Part shown: positions 58,981 to 64,000 of the stretch, in pieces
Numbering within the stretch: position 1 is the first letter of the stretch
Layout: every line of letters begins with the position of its first letter
Source: Apoda limacodes
Taxonomy: Eukaryota > Arthropoda > Insecta > Lepidoptera > Limacodidae
Assembly (NCBI GenBank): GCA_946406115.1
Contig: OX291545.1
Coordinates: 13,654,001 to 13,718,000 of the forward strand
Direction of reading: 5' to 3'
DNA: 64,000 nt
Translations under genes and position numbers: made by a program
The notes under the pieces: model-generated
Seen by the model: the letters and a program-made list of their open reading frames with translations, nothing else
Databases searched by the model: none
What the model was told of the DNA's origin: nothing

Positions 58981-59629
58981 GATCTGTTTTTATCCTATTC
59001 TTTAAGAACACTATTATCTTTTATTTCTCAATCACAAACCAATTTTAATCAATTTTTTTTTTACAGCTCATAAAGTGAACTCCCAGCTTTCTAGTACTTT
59101 TATATTTTTATTATATTGCTGTCTTTTTATTGAGCTTAATACGTATTTCATAGTTTTTAAAATTACTTGAGAACTGTATTCACACAAATGGAAAACAATA
59201 ATATGTATTCATATTACAATAATTTTAAAAACGAAATTGGTCTCTAGATTTAGCGCCACTTTAAGATATATTCCTTTGAACGAGCGCTGAAAGTACGCCT
59301 ATTTTTAAGATTTCAAAAATTACTTACCTTAGGCGACTTTTTTTCTGCAACTTTTACAAAATATTCTACCATACGCTATAATAGTCGAAGGCGAAATGTA
59401 CTTAAATGTAAATAATGTTTATGTTTAAGTACACATTCTATTTTAAATTTAATTTGCCTCTAATGCAAGCTATTTTTTAATGTACCGGTAAAGTTGGCAC
59501 AGTGCCTTTGTGCGAGTTGGCGAGTATTGCGCGACTGCAATTTTTATTAGTTATAGTGCGTCTACAAAATCTTGGCACGTCCTTTAAAACACCAAAACGT
59601 AGTGTGTAGTTAAGTGCAGAACATTAACT

Positions 59630-60598
59630 TTCTTTATATACCACTAAGGTGGCAAACAAGCTTACGGTCCGCCAGACGGTAATCGGTCACCGTAGCTTAT
59701 GATCGCTTTCAACACCAGAGGTATATAACTCGCGCGTTGCCAACCCTTCAAAAATCTAATAACTTCTTTCTTAAAAACCCCATACTGTAGTCCTTAGAGA
59801 AAACCTTGGCAGGGAGCGCATTCCACAACCCAAGCGTTCGCAGGAGGAAGTTTCTCTGAAACCGCACTGTACGCGACCATTTCGGTTCTAAAGTGTGAGA
59901 ATGAATTCCCTGCCGATGGTATAAAGGCTACTTGGGCATCATTTTAAACGATTCCTCAGAACACATCCCATTCCACAAGCGGTAGAACACACAAAGGAAG
60001 GCAAAATTCCTCCAGAGACTTCAGGGCTCGATACGGCAAGTGTGTTTAGGATCAATCTCATAGCCCGTCGTTGAATTGAGTAAAAAGGGACAAGCGGGTA
60101 TCCGGGTGTACCCGCCCAAAGGAGTCGGCAGCAGAACTCCATATGGGTCAGAACTTGCGACTTGTAAAGCAGCAACCTTTGCCCCGACGTGAAGTCCTGC
60201 TTGGCACTGTTGATTACACCAAGTTTTTTGGACGCCAGCTTCATCTTGTCTTGCAAGTGATCTCAGAAGTGAACATCGCTGGAGATGTCAACACCAAGAA
60301 TCCCAATGCTCTTGGAGATGGAAAGGGGAGTGTTCTGGAATTGTGAGACCACAGTGAAGGGTGAAAGCGCTGACTTGTGTCTTTTGTAGGGTTGAATCGG
60401 ACCAAGTCTCCCGTCCCCAGTCAAACACTTGGACAGAGTGGTCTCGATTTAGGACATAGGTTGTCCACGCTCTTCCTCCACAACGGAACAAAAGATGCTC
60501 GCACGACCCGTGTAATAAGCGTCTCCAGTACAGTCATCTGCATAGCAATGTATGTTGTTAATGGACAACATGTCATTGATATGCAGTAGAAATTGTCA
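59630..60598 (-). mobile_element. degraded 1-kb copy of the 14-kb LINE family
   Basis: Colinear with 14150-15130 on the minus strand, from CCACTAAGGTGG through the RT C-terminus (KMKLASKKLGVINSAKQDFT) to the DW/YADD-proximal region (CATCTGCATAGCAATGTATG). Many stops and small deletions. Confidence 0.85.
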
Positions 60599-60651
60599 GT
60601 ATGTTTTGGTTAACAACAAACTATGCGAATATTACACATACATACATAACA

Positions 60652-60832
60652 GTGTGCCTAGTGTGAGTTTTTAACGCTACTACCATGTTCGCGTCATCGA
60701 AATACATGTTCGGAAATGAAGGAGCGCCTTTAGCGGACGCCTTTTGAGACGGTTTTTTCTTATAGGACTTTTAATGAATACGCGAACGCAATAGTAGCGT
60801 TAACAATACGCAAAAACTCACACTAGGCACAC
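60652..60832. mobile_element. 181-bp MITE with long inverted ends
   Basis: GTGTGCCTAGTGTGAGTTTT at the left and AAAACTCACACTAGGCACAC at the right. Pairing resumes inside (TAACGCTACTAC/GTAGCGTTA and GTTCGCG/CGCGAAC), so most of the element can fold on itself. No coding. Confidence 0.82.
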
Positions 60833-61139
60833 AGTTCGTTTATTTAGTCTCATAAAGTACACTGGAGAGGCGCGCGGGCGCGGGCGTGCCAAGATTTAGT
60901 AGACAGTGTATGCACCAATCAAGTGAACTGCCGAGACTTACAATAGGGTATATGCATATAATTTAAATATAGACCACATTTTTTTTCTACATTCTTCATT
61001 GCTCTAAAATTATATCGGAAATATTTTTCCGTTTATAATTATAAATTTTATTTATTGCAAAAGCACCAAAAATATGTGAGCGTAATTCGAAATAGCAAAA
61101 TAGACTAGTATGTACATATACTATACTCTGTATATAGAC

Positions 61140-61400
61140 CTATTTGCAAATTAGTTAGACTGTGACGTCAAAGTCTGCGACAGCAAACACATTACCAGGC
61201 GTACTTCTTATGGTGTTCTTACTCTTCGGTGTAATAAAGTATGTTTTTGGTCTCTTACCATGGTTGATTAAGTAACAATTACAAAATTATAAGTGTAAAT
61301 TTTAATCAAGTTGTATTTTTAAAATAGACTTTTGCGTCACAAAAAGCACGCGACAATAGCGGCGTTACAACCGCTTAAGTCAGTTTGATATTTGAAGACT
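61140..61400. repeat. dispersed repeat, uninterrupted partner of 30990-31290
   Basis: GACGTCAAAGTCTGCGACAG, GGTCTCTTACCATGG and AGTCAGTTTGATATTTGAAG run in the order seen in RSPH10B intron 6, without the MITE. Confidence 0.55.
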
Positions 61401-61829
61401 TTATTTATTTTTGCAACAAATATTGTTGCTCCGATATATTTTTTTATTTTATTTAATTAGGAATTTTAGCAATTAATTAACAATATAAAAATGTACATGC
61501 ATATATCCTATTTCCAAATCATGCTACTGAAAAATGTGGTCTCCTTATTTCGTACAGAACACTATGTGTTGAGCGAAGCGATGGCTGATTCATGTGTCAT
61601 ACTCGTGAACGGGTGCCGCCTGTGGTTTGCTCTTGCAAACTTCTTTGTATTCTTAGTATTTAGTCTTACTTTTTTGTTTTGTTTATTAATACTGTAAGAC
61701 ATTGATTATTTCTTAGTGATGAATACATAAACTGTCTTTTGTTTATATTAGATACTTTTATATGTTGTGCTTGTGCTTTATATTTTATGTTTTTTTATGT
61801 TTGTAATGGAAAGTGTCCTTTTATGATAG

Positions 61830-62025
61830 GGAGGGCATTGGAAAATATTTTAATTGGACGCTGTAAGAGAAAGGGAGAAAAGAAATGCCCTTGCTGAGTT
61901 TCTTGCCGGTTCTTCTCAGTACAAGGTCTCCCGCCCTGTAGACTTACGAACCGATGGCGTAGTGACATTCATAAGTGCTCAATTATTGTAGCCTAAACTG
62001 AATAAATTATATTGAATTTGAATTT
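61830..62025 (+). repeat. LINE-like 3' tail
   Basis: Contains TTTCTTGCCGGTTCTTCTCA and ends AATTATATTGAATTTGAATTT, a tail type also seen (reversed) at 35940-35970. Confidence 0.5.
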
Positions 62026-62360
62026 GTGACTCAATCAATGTAATTTTTTCAACTCTAGTGCAAATGAAATACCATGGGTACTCACTGCTGTTAGCTGACT
62101 GATCTTCAAAGCAGTGTGGAATTATTCAATACCTACAAGCATATGCCTACACGATCGACCTTAAATTTCTATTTCTTTAACGATTGTGCACAACACTATA
62201 CAAAATTTACCACAACAGGAAGTTGCTGGCCCTTCCATTTTGTAAGTAACCAATTGCGCTCATTGTGTTAGATCCAAGAAGCAGATCTTAGGTTTTCGAC
62301 GATGCTGGGGCGCCGGCGATGGCAGAGTTCAGGTGGCGCTCGTCGGCTCCACGGCCGACG

Positions 62361-62501
62361 TCAGGAGTCGTGCAGGAGCCGCTGGTAGTGAGGAAACACC
62401 TCGTGCGGTGGCACGTGAAGACCAAACTCTAAGGCTACCAGCACCGCGAACTCGAATCGCATCAAGTCTTTGCGATTCACCCGGAACATTGTTTCTGTAC
62501 G
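62361..62501 (-). CDS. CABLES: CABLES (CDK5 and ABL enzyme substrate) last coding exon
   Basis: Minus strand, acceptor TTTCCAG (AG at 62503-62502), 46 codons to TGA 62363-62361. [20 protein letters not shown] then [17 protein letters not shown] is the conserved end of the CABLES1/2 cyclin-like box (vertebrate RLNRRELIAFEFPVLVALEF). Phase 0 matches the donor of the exon at 63545-63755. The protein is a cyclin-fold adaptor linking CDKs with tyrosine kinases. Whether the insect gene corresponds to CABLES1 or CABLES2 cannot be told. Confidence 0.92.
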   Translation of the reverse strand, partial: RTETMFRVNRKDLMRFEFAVLVALEFGLHVPPHEVFPHYQRLLHDS

Positions 62502-63544
62502 CTGGAAACAATATCAAATAGCATTACATAGGCAATAATAACGGCTGCCTATAGTGTTTATAGTAGTGACTGCCAGTCGAACCGAGGGCTACGGGTACGA
62601 TAGCCGCACACGATCAAGATTTATATGATCAACTTTTTTCCGGTTTACAGTTACGATGTCTTCTATATATGATAAAATATAATATAATAGAGTACCTATA
62701 TACTTTATTGTACACCAAAGAATTTTAAACAAATCGACAATACAATCTTAATCATTACGAGTACCGACAAGTAGGCGGCCTAATCGCTATAATGGCGCTG
62801 TGTGAATATTTATTATTATTATTTAAAATTTATGGAAATAAGTATTTCTCTCTAGAAGCGCAGTTTGAGCAAGCATTTAATTCATACAGTTGCCCATAGA
62901 AGGGGTCTAGACAAAGCAATCGTGAGGTGCGATGCACTGCTTCCGACTAGCCTACGCTTTCACATGTGTCCATTCCGAAGTTTTTAAAACTATTTGATGA
63001 AGTTAAATTTCTTAGCTCATTTTAATATTAACGAAGAAATAGTTAAATGGCATTTAGAACCTACTACCTACATACGTTAAAAAATCTTGTATTTTGCGGC
63101 TATCATGGAGTATTCATAATGAGATCTTCAAAATGGCTCTACTGACTGAGAATTCCAAGATTTGGGGCAAATGTTTCATACAAAATTGATTTGCCATAGT
63201 CTTCGCAGTTCCCTGAATTACACTTTGTAAATTAAGTGCTCGCGGTTATTAGTTTAGTGACATTCTGATAAGCCATTATTTTTTCATATTTTTTTTTGAA
63301 GTTGCTCCAAACAAGAAATGCCGGCAACTTTGCTAAAATATTAAAAAATAATAGCTTTTCAGAATTTCATGAAACGAAAAACGGCGAGCTCTTAAATTTT
63401 TATTATTTTTTTTTAAATTAAAATACAAAGTGTTATTTACGGAACTTCGAAAATTATGGCAAATCAATTTAGTATGAAAACAATCTGCGGCGTGTACCCT
63501 TAAGTATAAGGTAAAGGAGATATTAATATAAATTTATGAAATAC
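62502..63544 (-). other. last CABLES intron
   Basis: Bounded by GTATTT and TTTCCAG. Contains a 3' tail of the 49.5-kb LINE family at 62694-62805 (TTTATTGTACACCAAAGAAT, GCGGCCTAATCGCTATAA). The rest is AT-rich with nothing recognised. Confidence 0.65.
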
Positions 63545-63755
63545 CTCTATAAGAGCTTTTAAAAATTCTCCTTTAACGTCGTTAAGTTTAGCAGAGAGCA
63601 GCAAGCAGGCCCCGGCACACAGCTTTCTGTTGTCTTTGTTGATTAGATTCGCAAGGATTAACTTCTCGAAATAGACGTATGCTTGTGCAACCAACAGTAG
63701 GTCGACTACTCCACCGCTCTCATGTTTTGCAATCTTCCGCATTTCTTTCTTGATA
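63545..63755 (-). CDS. CABLES: CABLES penultimate coding exon
   Basis: Minus strand, acceptor ATTGTCGCAG, donor GTATTT, 211 bases starting one base into the reading frame (phase 2 upstream). [14 protein letters not shown] is followed by [20 protein letters not shown] and [17 protein letters not shown], the cyclin-box core of CABLES (vertebrate [26 protein letters not shown]). The upstream exons lie to the right of the window. Intact. Confidence 0.94.
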
Positions 63756-63879
63756 CTGCGACAATAATGATATACAGATATGAATACTGTTGTTTAATAT
63801 AACTAGTATACAGGTAATTTTTTTTAAAGATTCATAGTTCATATCACAGACTTTCAACATCGATCTTTATTTTGTACCT

Positions 63880-63905
63880 AACACTTAGGTGGCAAACAAG
63901 CTAGT
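63880..63905 (-). repeat. short scrap of the 14-kb LINE 3' end
   Basis: ACACTTAGGTGGCAAACAAG is the sequence next to the terminal hairpin of the family. Too short to type further. Confidence 0.5.
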
Positions 63906-64000
63906 TTTGAGAGGTAACCTAAAGACGCATATGCTGTTTCATATCTTATAATATTATAGTAGCCTTCAACAAAGGGCCTGTTTCATATTTTAAGATATTA

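Noticed and set aside
61491..61697. 68-codon hydrophobic plus ORF as a small membrane protein
   Set aside because: Composition follows TTT/ATT-rich DNA and it leads into a LINE-like tail. No supporting signal.
62333..62521. Plus and second minus frames over 62.33-62.52 kb
   Set aside because: Both are shadows of the CABLES last exon, whose frame matches conserved protein sequence and the splice phase.

Overview
The window is nuclear DNA from an insect, most likely a moth or butterfly (Lepidoptera). It is AT-rich. Genes are split by GT-AG introns and followed by AATAAA signals. Most of the sequence is transposon-derived: Jockey/CR1-type LINEs, RTE-like tails, Helitron-like elements with AAGCTAG ends inserted between A and T, MITEs, the dispersed AGGGTTCCGTA repeat family common in Lepidoptera, and a gypsy/errantivirus-type LTR element with an env region. 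The species cannot be read from the sequence.

Host genes, left to right. A possible terminal exon of an unrecognised plus-strand gene ends at 207. Neuroguidin (NGDN, plus, 629-1516) follows. A two-exon piece of a CFAP95 (C9orf135) homologue lies on the minus strand (4925 to 2803). RSPH10B, the MORN-repeat radial spoke head protein, lies on the minus strand from 42471 to 19996. I could assemble it as eight exons whose phases all agree and whose summed length is exactly 792 codons. A two- or three-exon gene for a small secreted tryptophan/arginine-rich peptide lies on the minus strand (48362 to 47850, with a possible third exon at 47769-47618). The last two coding exons of the cyclin-like CABLES gene (minus, 63755 to 62361) close the window, and the rest of CABLES lies beyond the right edge.

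Transposon layout. 5.7-18.7 kb: a LINE RT scrap cut by a Helitron-like element, a Jockey element that has lost its RT core, a nearly complete minus-strand LINE (14.1-17.8 kb) and a 65-bp minisatellite of hairpins. RSPH10B intron 7 carries an 8.6-kb env-bearing LTR element (21.65-30.25 kb), and intron 3 carries a lightly damaged LINE (35.9-39.4 kb). 45-63 kb holds a 155-bp inverted repeat, a 4.35-kb palindromic composite with Helitron-like arms around another LINE (48.7-53.0 kb), and many 3' scraps of the 14-kb LINE family.

The most interesting item is the small peptide gene at 48 kb. Its structure is a signal peptide, an acidic spacer and a 15-residue W/R/K core ending in Gly, the layout of an amidated antimicrobial peptide precursor. 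A downstream exon in the matching phase encodes a second, related cationic module. I do not recognise it as a known family. NGDN acts in ribosome biogenesis and CABLES in cyclin/CDK biology. CFAP95 and RSPH10B are both axonemal genes on the same strand. No operon-like cooperation among these genes is implied.
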